A stretch of 64,000 nucleotides of DNA from Cordylochernes scorpioides (taxonomy: Eukaryota; Arthropoda; Arachnida; Pseudoscorpiones; Chernetidae), in assembly GCA_030710605.1 (NCBI GenBank), contig CP092877.1:46732406-46796405 (forward strand), in the 5' to 3' direction. The translations under genes and the position numbers were made by a program. Under the pieces are notes generated by a model that saw nothing but the letters and a program-made list of their open reading frames with translations, did no database searches and was not told where the DNA came from. Below are positions 7,398 through 18,200 of this stretch, piece by piece (position 1 is the stretch's first letter; every line of letters begins with the position of its first letter).

Positions 7398-10300
7398 ATG
7401 CAAGATCAAGACCTCGCCTATTCAATGCTTGCTGGTCTACCGGAGTCATACGACGGAATCATCATGACCTTCAGCAACGTAGAAGACAAGGAATTCACCT
7501 CTAGCAAGGTAAAACATGTGCTGCTAGCAGAATACGAGAGACGGATGGCCCGACGTGTGAATAACACAAATGAAGCTTTGCAGTTCGGGACAACGACCAG
7601 GAAGGAAGACAAGAAGAAGAAAAATTTCACCTGCTACAAGTGCGGCAAGGAAGGACATATCGCGAGATCATGCAGAGGAAAGGCTAAAACTCCAGCTCCA
7701 AATTTCCAACCACCGAGATGTAGCACTCACGAGATAGCGGGAAGCGAAATGCTAACAGCCCTATCCTGCGCCATCCCTGAAAACTCTTGGGTGATCGACA
7801 GCGGCGCGACTCACCACGTGTGTAACAAAAGGGAGTGGTTCACCAACTTCCAAGGAATAACGTCGGATCCGATCCTAACAGAGAGCGGGACTACACGAGC
7901 GGAAGGATGCGGCGACATCAAGTTCAAGGCTTATGTGGGTAAGCACCACGTTGACCTAAAACTATGTAATGTACTGTATGTCCCTAATGTGCGACGAAAC
8001 CTATTGTCAGTCTCGAGAATGGAAAATAAGGGCAAGATAGTTAATTTTGCGAACAGAAGAGCGCAAGTTTTCGATTCGGAGAACCGAATTGTTGCATTAG
8101 CACATGATGAAAATGGATTATATGTCATGAAGGGTAGAGTCATTTTACCAAACGCTGAGTTGTTTAACAGTCAAAAGAGTTCACAAAAACAAACATTAGA
8201 ACTATGGCATCAGAGATTCTGTCATGTAAACAATGACGCAATTGAGAGAATGGCAAAGGGGGAATTAGTTAAGGGGTTAGAGATCTCCTCCATGGATCGA
8301 AGTCTGTGTGATGATTGTTGTGTAGCAAAGTCCACAAAAGAGCCACACAAACCCATTAGGAATATAAGATCTAAAAGGCCGTTAGAATTAGTTCACACTG
8401 ATATTTGTGGTCCAATGCCTGTTAGATCTATTGGAGGAAGCGCATATTTTCTAACATTCATTGATGATTATTCTAGAAAGATAACCCTGTTTTGCCTTAA
8501 ACATAAAAACGAAGTGCTGAAACACTTCGACTCGTATCTCGCTAGGGCTGAGAGAGAAACCGGACATAAGCTAAAAGTGCTAAGATCCGACAATGGACTC
8601 GAATATTGCAACCATGAATTTAAAACTAGGCTAGAGCAACTTGGCATCAAACACGAGCTAACGAACACATACTCGCCACCTATGAACGGCGTTGCAGAAA
8701 GGGCTAATCGAGTGTTGTTGGACATAACCCGATCTTGTTTACATAGCGCCGAACTCCCTCAGAGATTCTGGGCAGAGGCAGTAAACACTGCAGCTTATAT
8801 AAGAAACAAGTGCTACAATAGCGCTCTAGGAGATAAAGTACCTGATGAACTTTGGTCATCAAGAAAACCGAGTGTTCGCCACTTAAAAGCTTTCGGGTGC
8901 TTAGCATATAGCCATATCCCCACAGAAAGGCGAAAGAAACTGGACAATCGAGCAAATAGGTGCATTCTTGTTGGTTATTCTTCCCAGACTAAAGGCTATC
9001 GTCTTTGGTGTCCAGAAACTCAACACGTAATCCAAACGAAGCATGTCAAATTTGACGAATCCAAGATAGGACTGAAGTGGACTAAGGTTGAGGATGAACC
9101 TGAAAGATACAACCATATTTGGATAAAACCCGATAACCAGCTTGAAGGAGATATAGATCTAAAACCTGAAGCAGAAAGAGAACGTAATGATAATACGAGT
9201 GATCAGGATTTAGTGGGGGTAAACAACGACGACATTGTTCAAACTAGGCCTAAAAGAATTGTACGAAACCCTTATGGACGTGCTGGAAAGCCAAAAGCAG
9301 AACTGCATTTCCTAGATATCATCGAACCCACAACTTTCGAACAAGCCATAAACAGCAAAGAGGCACCGTACTGGAGAAGGGCCATGAAGGATGAATTGAG
9401 AAGTCTTGAGGATAGAAATACATGGACGTTGTCCGACCTACCACTTGGCAAGCGCCCAATTAGCAGTAGATGGGTATTTAAAATAAAGACTAACTCAAAA
9501 GGGGACGTTGAAAGATTTAAAGCGCGATTAGTTGCGAGAGGTTTTTCTCAAAAACGAAACGTTGACTTTTTTGAGACATATTCGCCAGTAATAAATTTTT
9601 CGGTCATCAGAATGATCTTTGCATTGACGATAAATAAAAATTGGTACAATCGACACCTCGACGTCGACAATGCATATCTGTACGGCGAACTGAATGAAGA
9701 AATCTATATGAGCCCACCAGATGGATCTAACGACGAGAAATGTGAGGGCAAAGTTCTTAAACTAAACCGTCCAATATATGGTTTACGTCAGTCCGGTCTC
9801 GAATGGTACTGCACACTAGATAAAGCTCTTGAAGATATTGGATTTCGTCGTTTAGCCGCTTGTAATTGTTTATACACTTTTGAAGATAAGGCGGTTATCG
9901 CAGTATATGTCGACGATCTAGCTTTGTTCGCGGAAAGCGAGGACATTCTGACAAATATTGAGGAAAAGATTAGAGAAAAATTTAAGATAAAGAACTTAGG
10001 ACCCATCAAATATTTCTTAGGTGTAGAAATAAGTTATCCAGATGAAAACACAATAATCCTCTCACAAGGAAAATACACCATGTCGATCCTCGAACGATTT
10101 AATATGATGGAATGTAGGGGCGTTTCTACTCCATTAGATAACTCCATCCCGATTACAAAGAAAGACTGTCCAACAACTGATAAGGAAAAGGATGAGATAA
10201 AACACGTCCCTTACAGAGAACTTATAGGGTCTCTGCTATATCTTGCAAACTCATCGAGACCTGATATGACGTTTGCCGTAACTAAATTAGCACAATTCTG

Positions 10301-10910
10301 TAGTAACCCAGGCGAACGACACTGGCAAGCTGCTAAACATATACTAAGATATCTCCAAGCTACTAAGAATGTTTCACTCATCTATAAAAGAGGGTCTGAT
10401 GATATACTAGCATTTAGCGACTCAGATTGGGCCAATGACATAGATGATAGACGATCAACTAGCGGGTCAGCTGTTACTATTAATGGTTGTTTAGTGTCAT
10501 GGAGATCTAAAAAGCAAAATTGCGTGTCATTATCTACAATGGAGTCTGAGTACATTGCTCTCGCCCAGACCACTAAGGAAATATTGTGGATAGCACAAAT
10601 ATTAGAGAATTTGAAATGCCTGACTAACGCCTCACGCCCAATAACAATATTCTGTGATAATAGAGCTGCCATCGAGTTTTCTAAAAACAACATAGAAAAC
10701 AATAGGTCGAAGCACATTGACATACGGTATCATTATATAAGAGAAAAGGTCAACAGTGGAGACATCCATGTGAATTACATCTCTACCAACGACAACCTGG
10801 CCGACATCTTCACCAAGGGCCTCAAAAGGACTGCACATCAGAATGCTTGTGCAGCTATGAATTGTCTGGATACTGGCATACTACCCGACATATCCAAAGT
10901 GGGGGAATGA
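7398..10910 (+). CDS. Copia Gag-Pol polyprotein (1170 aa, lacks Gag N-terminus)
   Basis: Domains in order: end of Gag; CCHC zinc knuckle CYKCGKEGHIARSC (about residues 79-92); aspartic protease with DSGA (about 134-137); integrase with its His-Cys finger (about 268-306) and catalytic core (HTDICGP near 334, RSDNG near 397, NGVAERAN near 433); reverse transcriptase with YVDD (about 837-840); RNase H with SDSDWA and TMESEY. Integrase before reverse transcriptase is the Copia order. The first Met is only the first after the last gag frameshift, so the true protein starts further upstream. No internal stop in 1170 codons agrees with recent activity. The TGA stop is the first three bases of the 3' LTR. 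Confidence 0.95.
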   Translation: MQDQDLAYSMLAGLPESYDGIIMTFSNVEDKEFTSSKVKHVLLAEYERRMARRVNNTNEALQFGTTTRKEDKKKKNFTCYKCGKEGHIARSCRGKAKTPAPNFQPPRCSTHEIAGSEMLTALSCAIPENSWVIDSGATHHVCNKREWFTNFQGITSDPILTESGTTRAEGCGDIKFKAYVGKHHVDLKLCNVLYVPNVRRNLLSVSRMENKGKIVNFANRRAQVFDSENRIVALAHDENGLYVMKGRVILPNAELFNSQKSSQKQTLELWHQRFCHVNNDAIERMAKGELVKGLEISSMDRSLCDDCCVAKSTKEPHKPIRNIRSKRPLELVHTDICGPMPVRSIGGSAYFLTFIDDYSRKITLFCLKHKNEVLKHFDSYLARAERETGHKLKVLRSDNGLEYCNHEFKTRLEQLGIKHELTNTYSPPMNGVAERANRVLLDITRSCLHSAELPQRFWAEAVNTAAYIRNKCYNSALGDKVPDELWSSRKPSVRHLKAFGCLAYSHIPTERRKKLDNRANRCILVGYSSQTKGYRLWCPETQHVIQTKHVKFDESKIGLKWTKVEDEPERYNHIWIKPDNQLEGDIDLKPEAERERNDNTSDQDLVGVNNDDIVQTRPKRIVRNPYGRAGKPKAELHFLDIIEPTTFEQAINSKEAPYWRRAMKDELRSLEDRNTWTLSDLPLGKRPISSRWVFKIKTNSKGDVERFKARLVARGFSQKRNVDFFETYSPVINFSVIRMIFALTINKNWYNRHLDVDNAYLYGELNEEIYMSPPDGSNDEKCEGKVLKLNRPIYGLRQSGLEWYCTLDKALEDIGFRRLAACNCLYTFEDKAVIAVYVDDLALFAESEDILTNIEEKIREKFKIKNLGPIKYFLGVEISYPDENTIILSQGKYTMSILERFNMMECRGVSTPLDNSIPITKKDCPTTDKEKDEIKHVPYRELIGSLLYLANSSRPDMTFAVTKLAQFCSNPGERHWQAAKHILRYLQATKNVSLIYKRGSDDILAFSDSDWANDIDDRRSTSGSAVTINGCLVSWRSKKQNCVSLSTMESEYIALAQTTKEILWIAQILENLKCLTNASRPITIFCDNRAAIEFSKNNIENNRSKHIDIRYHYIREKVNSGDIHVNYISTNDNLADIFTKGLKRTAHQNACAAMNCLDTGILPDISKVGE

Positions 10911-11171
10911 AGGCATGTTGAATATGCCCACTTCCGCCTGAGAGGACCTACGTCACCACTACGTCACGGCCAGCCAATCACCGAGCTGCCCAGCGGGCAG
11001 TCCATCCCCCCTCCCCCTTTTAGATAACATAATAAAGATAACTTTCCTGTTGTTAACGTCGCCTCCGCGTGCTTCTAATATATCCACTTCAATCGGCAGA
11101 TGTAGTGGGTTAATTGACTACTTCCTTATACTATTACATCATCTAGTCCAGCTTCAACTAATAGCCCAACA
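10908..11171 (+). repeat. Copia 3' LTR
   Basis: Identical by eye to the 5' LTR; preceded by the polypurine stretch ending at 10907 and followed by the ATAAT target duplication. Confidence 0.95.
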
Positions 11172-11185
11172 ATAATTAGACTTAA

Positions 11186-11865
11186 TACCTATTTGATGAT
11201 ATTTAAAAGAAACGCATTGCCTATAAATTTATTTGTGTAAAATTTTAACGATAGATGGAAATTAAATTTATAGAATTAATTTACTAATATATATTTGTTA
11301 TGAAAACATATTTTGCGGAAGAGCTTTGCTCGATGCAATACCTTTAAATTATATGTATGTACCTTTACAGACCTATAAGCTTATGCCATAGTTCACTAAA
11401 CACCCCTAAGCTGCCTTCCATAGAAAATACAAGGTATATTCCAAAACAATCCAATACAATATAAAAGTCGGTGGACGAGTGGGTAACACCCTCGATTCCC
11501 GACAGTCATGAACCGGGATTGAATCCCGCGTTAACCTTTTGTTAATAAGTAAATAACTCATATATTATTCATTGTTTCAATTATCATAAACTAGGTTGCT
11601 CTTGTTGAGCGGTACCTAATAAAGTGATTTTGAACCGAATCCAATACAATAGTAGAGCGGTATAGAGATTACTTTGGCGAAAACCGCTGAGAGGGTTCAT
11701 TACTGATGAGCCAAGCCCTCTCATTCAATAACTCATATCATTGCAGTAAGGTCTGTAGAGATAATATTTGATGATATTTAAAAGAAACGCATTGCCAGTA
11801 AATTTATTTGTGTAAAATTTTAACGATAGATGGCAATTAAAATTTAATTTACTAATATCATTACA
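11186..11865 (+). repeat. repeat family B, tandem unit split by a SINE
   Basis: A stretch of about 95 bp (gatgatatttaaaagaaacgc to taacgatagatgg) occurs at about 11190-11290 and again at about 11768-11865. Between them lies one family B unit: tttgcggaagagc, aagcttatg, gcggt, gaaaccgct, actgatgagccaagccctc, gcagtaagg. Without the SINE the period is about 390 bp, close to the 372 bp of the copy at 25985-26412. One unit plus a partial repeat is the recurrent form of this family. No coding capacity. Confidence 0.65.
11461..11638 (+). mobile_element. tRNA-derived SINE (178 bp) with 12-bp target duplication
   Basis: It is flanked by a perfect duplication, atccaatacaat (11449-11460, 11639-11650). 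The head has a B-box-like gggattgaatccc and an A-box-like gtggacgagtgggt, as in a tRNA promoter. The tail ends aataaagtgattttgaacc. It inserted into repeat family B. Confidence 0.8.
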
Positions 11866-12084
11866 GCCTAACTATTGAACCATTGTGTTACAATGACTTG
11901 AAATCTGAGAAAACATTCATTCAGATAGAACCCCGGACGATACCAGGTCAGTTGTCTCGATCTAAATATTTCTATTATCATTATTATTTTTAATGTATTA
12001 TTATCATTAATTATTTTTGACTATGATAAATTTGTTTCATGTAATCTACCAGAATTTGTAAATTAAGTTTACTGTGAAATAAAT
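11866..12084. other. no recognised gene
   Basis: AT-rich sequence; nothing identifiable. Confidence 0.4.
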
Positions 12085-12180
12085 TGATAAAGAGGGAGAA
12101 ATCTCTCGAAATACTTTGAGAAAAAAAATGATTTTTTTTTTCTTTACAGATCCAGGTACACTATTTTATATAATCTTAAT
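12085..12180. repeat. single arm of the 893-1084 hairpin family
   Basis: tgataaagagggag to cagatccaggtac and tttatataatcttaat matches 994-1090 with few changes; the opposite arm is absent. Confidence 0.75.
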
Positions 12181-12205
12181 TCCTATTTACCATACGAAAG
12201 TTTAG

Positions 12206-12239
12206 ATCGCGGGTAGTTGGTACGCTCCAGGAACCCGGA
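12206..12239 (+). mobile_element. 3' UTR fragment of the I-type LINE
   Basis: gcgggtagttgg and tacgctccaggaaccc match the 3' UTR of the LINE at 12710-13043. A third fragment is at 55019-55062 on the minus strand. Confidence 0.5.
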
Positions 12240-12267
12240 TTATCAATATATCTATTATATATATCTT

Positions 12268-12560
12268 CCTGTCCATTCCAACCACCCAGAAGTCTGAAAA
12301 TTTGTACACTTGCATTATTTATTTGACTGGGTGAGTGTTAAAATTTTCATACTTCTATGTAATCTGGAAGTATATTAAAATTAATTTACAAAATTTGGAA
12401 GGCAATTTGGATATTTGTCCATTTCCGCCCACCCTGACAACCCAGAAGTCTGAAAATTTGTCAACTTCCATTGTCATCGGGTTCTGAAAAATGTACCAAA
12501 TTTCAGATTCCTACGTTCTCTAGAAGTATATTAAAAATCAATTACAAGATTTGGACAGAC
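12268..12560 (+). repeat. tandem duplication, unit about 145 bp
   Basis: Two divergent copies (about 12268-12410 and 12415-12560) share cccagaagtctgaaaatttg, agaagtatattaaaa and ttacaa.atttgga. No coding frame recognised. Confidence 0.6.
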
Positions 12561-12709
12561 AGACAGGCAAGCAAGTTAAATAAAAGCTTTTACAAAACGA
12601 GACGCCACGGTGGCTAAACAAAACTTATTATTATTATCTTATGATAAGTTTTCCTTTATTTACTCTCTCTCTCTCCCTATTGATACCTCTATATATATGT
12701 GGGATGGTT

Positions 12710-13043
12710 ACATTCAGGCAGACCTTGCAACGGTATCGAAAGAAGACCCAACTTGCCCCCACTGCCAAGATGAAGACCAAACCGTAGACCACCTCCTCTT
12801 CACTTGCCCAACCTTCCAATACCAAAGATTCCAGACAGCCACTCTCCTAGGTATCACCAACATATGTCCAGCATCCCTAGAAAATCTCCCAAGAAAGAAA
12901 TCTGCCTGGCGACACCTCATTAATTGGACTTTCACTGGCATTGTATATAAATCCAAGAAGACTTAGGTCAGAAGGGACATCCCGGGTAGTTGGCGACTTC
13001 TGTACGCTCCAGGAACCTGGGTTACTTAAATAAATAATAATAA
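12710..13043 (+). mobile_element. 5'-truncated I-type LINE with (AAT)n tail
   Basis: A 334-bp insert is flanked by a 14-bp duplication, tatgtgggatggtt (12696-12709, 13044-13057). It holds the C-terminal coding end, a 3' UTR and a taaataaataataataa tail. Truncation with a variable-length duplication is typical of LINE insertion. Confidence 0.85.
12711..12966 (+). pseudogene. LINE polymerase C-terminal Cys-His domain
   Basis: The frame contains CPHCQDEDQTVDHLLFTCP, the C-x2-C-x-H-x-C signature found after reverse transcriptase/RNase H in I/R1/Jockey LINEs. The open frame begins upstream in host sequence, but the LINE part starts only at the insertion junction, so no independent gene is implied. 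It ends with TAG at 12964-12966, just before the 3' UTR. It belongs to a different LINE family from 35360-39953, which has a (TTG)n tail. Confidence 0.8.
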
Positions 13044-13057
13044 TATGTGGGATGGTT

Positions 13058-13400
13058 GCGTGATGTGTTGGTGTGGCTTGTGGAAAGATCGCTGATAAGA
13101 TTATAATTATTTTTTATAAAATAAATTAATTTATTTAAAGCCATAAATATATCAAGAGAAAGAAGTAACGGCCGTTGGAAGCAAGCCTTGTTGTTGACGA
13201 CGCGCGTGGTCAGAGTCCTGGATGCCGCCCGCGCATGCGTAGTGAGGTGTTCTCTCAGCTCGCGGTTGCCGAGGCCGTCACACTACTGCCGTATGTTTAG
13301 TGAAGCTTTGTCCCAGTTCGTGCTTGCTGAAGCAAATTGTGGTCGCCACATATATAATTTTATTAGAGAACTTAGAGGTAAATACCCCCTTATAATGAAT
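13058..13400 (+). other. GC- and CpG-rich patch with a 71-codon ORF, unassigned
   Basis: Bases 13180-13360 are distinctly GC- and CpG-rich compared with the flanks. An open frame at 13188-13403 (71 codons, Arg/Ala/Leu-rich start) matches no family known to me. It could be a host promoter or first exon, an LTR fragment, or chance. Confidence 0.3.
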
Positions 13401-13690
13401 TAATATTGCACGCAATTCTGGCCTTAACTACCCGCTTCATGATTTTTCAGGATGCCTTAATGACCAATTTTTTGGTCGTTGAGGTACAGCTTGCACCACG
13501 CTGATGAGGGCCAACAGCCCGAAACGCGACCGTGGTTAGCTTTTCTTGATTAATCAAGAATGGGTATTTGGCCAATTCTGGAATAATTAAAAATCAACGA
13601 GAATAGTTGATATTTATTCCGATAGATGGCGCAAGCCATCAGCAACGTTCAGTTGCACGATAAGTAGATGCCTTTTTCTTAATGAATTAA
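13400..13690 (+). mobile_element. hammerhead-bearing repeat, copy 1 (retrozyme-like)
   Basis: It is related unit by unit to 40381-40728: a leader gcaattctggccttaacta, gatttttcaggatgcc, the ribozyme (13495-13536), tttcttgattaatcaagaa, an AT palindrome, agatggcgc, and an end cacgataagtagatgccttttt. No protein coding. Confidence 0.75.
13495..13536 (+). ncRNA. hammerhead ribozyme, type I, one core change
   Basis: Stem I is ACCACG (13495-13500) with CGTGGT (13531-13536). Then come CTGATGA (13501-13507), stem II GGGC-CAACA-GCCC (13508-13520), GAAA (13521-13524) and CGCG. The two bases before the second stem I strand are AC where the UH rule (NUH) requires U first, so cleavage is probably lost. All other core bases are canonical. 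Confidence 0.75.
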
Positions 13691-13921
13691 CTATTTCTAA
13701 ATTTGTTCTTATTTTATTTATCTCCGCGACAATAATTCATTATGTAGAGAAAGTGTATTCCTAACTATTTTTATTATACATTACTTATTAATCTGTAATA
13801 GTTAAAATTTCTTACAACAGATGACGCGCTAATGTATAGTATATACTTCATTATCCAGATATTTCTTTCTCCTTTGTGTTTTTTTCTTACACTTTGATCA
13901 TTTGTTGTGTTATGGTGTCCA
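13691..13921. other. no recognised gene; small family A fragment
   Basis: cagatgacgcgctaatgta near 13815-13835 matches the end of palindromic family A. The rest is AT-rich. Confidence 0.4.
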
Positions 13922-14775
13922 CAATGAAGAGCCTCGGATATCTCCTTATATCTCTCTCACAGCAGCAGCAATATCCACTATCTTGGGTGTGTAAAGCTCT
14001 GGGGTCCATATCAATGTTCTGTTGTTGTTGTTGTCCAATGAAGAGCCTCAGATGTCTCCATACATCTCTATCACAGCAGCAGCAATGTCCACTATCTTGG
14101 GTGTGTAAAGCTCTGGGTCCATATTGTTGCATCATGGCTAATGAATCTATTTTATATTATTTATTTTATTAAACAGAATATATGTATTATAAACAGAATA
14201 TATGTATTATAGAATCATCATTTGTATTTAGGCACACGTGTGACTTCACTGCTCTCTTTGATGTGAGAAATAAATAAATTATTCTGGAGGCTACTTAAAG
14301 TAAGAGATATCGCATTATTCCCTTATATAAATTTGTAGGATGGTTGAAACACGTTCTGGTAAGATACAAGACCCAGCACAGGAGAGGACCAAGTTTGAAG
14401 AGTCTGCCAAGCCGCAACCTGGTGCAACAATATCAATGTTCTGTTGTTGTCCAATGAAGAGTCTCAGATGTCTCCATACATCTCTATCACAGCAGCAGCA
14501 ATGCCCACTATCTTGGGTATGTAAGCTCTGGGTCCATATCAATGTTCTGTTGTTGTTGTTGTCCAATGAAGAGCCTCAGATGTCTCCATACATCTCTATC
14601 ACAGCAGCAGCAATGTCCACTATCTTGGGTGTGTAAAGCTCTGGGTCCATATCAATGTTCTGTTGTTGTTGTTGTCCAATGAAGAGCCTCAGATGTCTCC
14701 ATACATCTCTATCACAGCAGTCGTAATGCCCACTATCTTGGATGTGTAAAGCTGCTGCTCTGGGTCCATGTCAAT
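13922..14775 (+). repeat. 113-bp minisatellite, five units
   Basis: Units begin caatgaagag at 13922, 14036, 14452, 14564 and 14677 (spacings 114, 112, 113). Each has a gttgttgttgttgt run, atgtctccatacatctcta, cagcagcagcaatg and ctatcttgggtgtgtaaagc. The array is split between units 2 and 3 by the insert at 14125-14429. The short open frames here are chance products of the repeat. Confidence 0.85.
14125..14429 (+). mobile_element. LTR-like insert in the minisatellite (305 bp)
   Basis: It begins TGTTGCA and ends TGCAACA, with a 4-bp duplication atat (14121-14124, 14430-14433). Removing it restores a normal minisatellite unit. This is the form of a solo LTR. Unexpectedly, the last 90 bp form an open frame starting MVETRSGK, a common opening of Gypsy Gag, so it may instead be an internally deleted element. 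Confidence 0.7.
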
Positions 14776-15011
14776 TTTCTACAAGGGCTGCGGCCATTTT
14801 TGGACATGAGAATATGTTGGTAGGTGTTAGTACCACACCAGGACAGTTGTTGCATATCCTATAGTTTACTTTGATCCTTTAAATAGGTTTTTAAAGTCTT
14901 ATTTTTATTTATGCATAAAAATAACATTATTTAGCTTTACTTTTTTTGCTTTTAGAGCTAGCACAAACCAAAGACTTAAAGTAGAAATTTAGGATTATCA
15001 TAAAAATATAT
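14776..15011. other. no recognised gene
   Basis: AT-rich; ends with the atatat target duplication of the Gypsy element. Confidence 0.4.
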
Positions 15012-15207
15012 TGTCACGGTAAGAATCGCACGCAACAGGCGAAGATAAATCGAACAATAATCGTTTTATTGCTACCAACGAGCAGACTGCCCAAATCAAA
15101 GAATACACGAATATAATATACCAATCATTAATTCAATATATTCAAAACAAACACAAACAAAATCTAAAACTTAATTATGTAAAAAAAATACAACAAATAA
15201 CGCTACA
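15012..15207 (-). repeat. Gypsy 3' LTR (196 bp)
   Basis: Uninterrupted copy; differs from the other LTR by only a few bases (for example cgcacgc versus cgcaagc and one T-run length), so the element is not very old despite its broken frames. Confidence 0.9.
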
Positions 15208-15249
15208 ATGCCCTCCTCTCCAAAAGGATAGCGTCCTCGCTGTCAGACG

Positions 15250-18200
15250 GCAGGCTCATCCTCGGGTAGGTCCAGTTGTTCGTCCGGGTCACGGTAGTTC
15301 TTCATTCTCACCACGTGCACAATTTCCTTTGGCTTACGACGGCGGTTAGTATGTCTAGACTTTCGACTTCGTACGTCACCTCCGAAATGCGTCTCGTCAC
15401 CCTATAAGGGCCGAAATATCGTTTTATTATTTTTTCGGATATCCCTATTTCCGGACGGGTATAAATATCCATACTTTATCGCCTGGCTGATAGCTCACCT
15501 CTCGATGTTTGCGTCGTAGAGTCGTTTTATTGCCCTCTTGCGCTCTCAGTGTATGTAGCGCTGACCAATTGTCGCGTCTCCCTCTGCTCGGGTCACTATC
15601 TCTCGATTATAGTCCTCTTGATCTTCATCTTTTAAAAGAGGAAACAATGTATCTAACGTAGTTTCAGCTTCTCGTCCATGGATGAGGCTGAATGGGGTGA
15701 ATCCAGTGGTGTCCTGCTTCGCCGTATTGTAAGCAAACGTGATGAAAGGAAGAATAACGTCCCTTTATTTTTGTTCGACGTCCACATACATTGACATCAT
15801 GTCGGCCAGGGTTTTATTAAGTCTCTCAGTGAGACCATTCGTCTGAGGATGGTACGCCTTGGTAAATCTCTGAGCCGAGGGACAAAGTCCCGTCAGCTTG
15901 GATATTAGTTTAGACTGAAAAACCCTACCCCGGTCAGTAATTATTTATCGTGGTGCTCCATGTTTAAGCACTACGTCCTCCAGGACGAACTTGGCCACTT
16001 GCTGAGCGTCTGCCGATGGTAAGGCTCGGGTGATAGCGTATCGCGTCAGATAGTCTGTGCAAACTATTATCCATTCATTTCCTGAATGGGATATTGGGAT
16101 TCTTCTGAGGAGATCAATTCCGACTCTTTGGAACGGAACAGAGGTGGGTGGTATCGGTTGCAGCAACCCGGGCGGTCGCAAGGGAGCATGTTTACGACGC
16201 TGGCACTCCCTACAGTGACCGACATATTTTCTTATGCTCCTCAGAAGACCTGGCCAAAAATACTTCCTCCTAATTCTATCATGGGTTTTAGCCAACCCTA
16301 AATGACCGGCAGTTGGATTATCGTGGAGACTTCTGAGGACGTCAGGGCGCAAATGCCTGGGGATCACCAATAGCCACGGTTGCCCCACTGGGTCGAAATT
16401 CCGCTTGTAAAGAGCTCCATTGATTATTTTGAAGCGGTTTTGATCGTTCTTCAAACATTCCTCCGATATTCTCACAATTACCGGATCTTTCCGCTGTTCC
16501 GCGACGATATCAGTTAAAGCAGCTAATGTTGGTATGTCATCTTCGGATTCCCCTGGGTTATTCGCTTCGATTGGATTGCGTGAGAGACAATCGGCATCTT
16601 GATGTTTTCTACCGTTTTTATATACCACGTTCACATTGTACTCCTGAAGTCTTAAGGCCCACCTGGCCAGTCTTCCCGACGGGTCCTTCAGGCCCGAAAG
16701 CCAACAGAGCGAGTGATGATCCGTCACAATTGTAAACGAGCGCCCAAATAGGTATGGACGGAACTTGCCGATCGCCCAAATCGCGGCAAGACACTCCCGC
16801 TCCGTTGTTGAATTTTTTTTTTCAGCTGTTGACAGCGTTCTTGATGCATATCCAATCGGTTTTTCACTTCCTCCCTGGACCTGGACCAAAACCGCACCAA
16901 TTCCAAACCCACTGGCGTCTGTGTGCAGTTCGGTCGCATACTTTTCGTCAAAGTGGGCTAAAACGGGTTCCGACGCGAGTGCCAGCTTCAAGGATTCATA
17001 GGCCTGCCGTTGATCTGGTCCCCATTCGTATCTGGTGTCCTTTCTCAACAACCTGTGTAGTGGTTCAGCTTTTTGAGCAAAATTCTTAATGAAACGACGA
17101 TAATATGAGCACATTCCAATGGAACTTCTTACATCAGTGAGGGATTTGGGAGTAGGGAATTTGGACATAGCATCAACTTTATCCAGGTCGGGGTGCACGC
17201 CCTCTCCATCCACCAGATGCCCAAAAATGCTTAGTCGTTTTGTTCCGAACAAACACTTGTCTGGATTTAACACAAGTCCAGCCTTTGAGAGACACCTAAG
17301 AACTAATCAAGGCGTCGAACATGTTCGTCAAAGGTGGGTGAAAACAATAATATCGTCCAGATAGCAAAGACACATTGACCACTTCAACCCCCTCAGCAAG
17401 GTATCCATCATTCTTTCAAATGTCGCTGGGGCGTTACACAACCCGAAAGGCATAACTTTGAACTCGTACAATCCGTCGGGTGTAATGAAGGCGGTCTTCT
17501 CGCGATCTGCCTCATCCACCTCAATCTGCCAGTAACCAGAACGGAGGTCCATGGAAGAATAATAACGCCCCTCTTGAGCAATCGAGTGTATCGTCAATCC
17601 TTGGTAGTGGATATACATCCTTTTTTGTGATTTTATTCAGGTGTCTGTAATCGACACAGAAACGCCAACTACCATTTTTCTTTTTCACAAATACCACAGG
17701 AGAGGACCAAGGACTTTCGGAAAGCTGAACTCTACCTCCTTTCAACATTTTGTCGACCTCATTCTGAATGGTTTGACGTTCGAACCTGCGACATTCGATA
17801 TGGACGGCGTTTAATCGGGGATGGTCCTCTGTATTTATCTTGTGCTTGGCTGTGCTCGTCAGATTAGACGGAAACTTATTAAATTCAAATAAGCCGCTGA
17901 AACTCCCAAGTATCGAACGTATCCTGGTCCTTTCAAGCATGGATAGATCAGGGCTTATCATCGAGGCAATGTTTGGAGAATTTTCTTGTCCAAGAATCCC
18001 CTGCCGATTGGTGTCCGAAGCATCACCGATGACTGCCAGGTGACCCTCTTCCAGTACTTGTATCTCTCCAATACACATTCCTTTGGGGACAGTTCGATCA
18101 CATGTGCCGATGTTGGTTATCCAAATTCGGGAGAATGCTGGACAGCGAAGATCGAGGCGGGAACCATCAGATCACGTTCTAGAAAGAGGATCCTCGAAGG

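Larger units (their letters stand above)
6680..11171 (+). mobile_element. Ty1/Copia retrotransposon, nearly intact
   Basis: A 4492-bp element has 264-bp LTRs (6680-6943, 10908-11171) that look identical base for base, a 5-bp target duplication ATAAT (6675-6679, 11172-11176), a primer binding site, one long pol frame and a polypurine stretch (agtgggggaa) before the 3' LTR. Identical LTRs imply a very recent insertion. Only two 1-nt shortfalls in gag (near 7240 and 7351) break the coding sequence; both lie next to G runs and could be assembly errors. It is more GC-rich than its surroundings. Confidence 0.95.

Noticed and set aside
13876..14172. Cys- and Gln-rich ORFs in the minisatellite
   Set aside because: They follow the 113-bp period and exist on both strands; by-products of the repeat.
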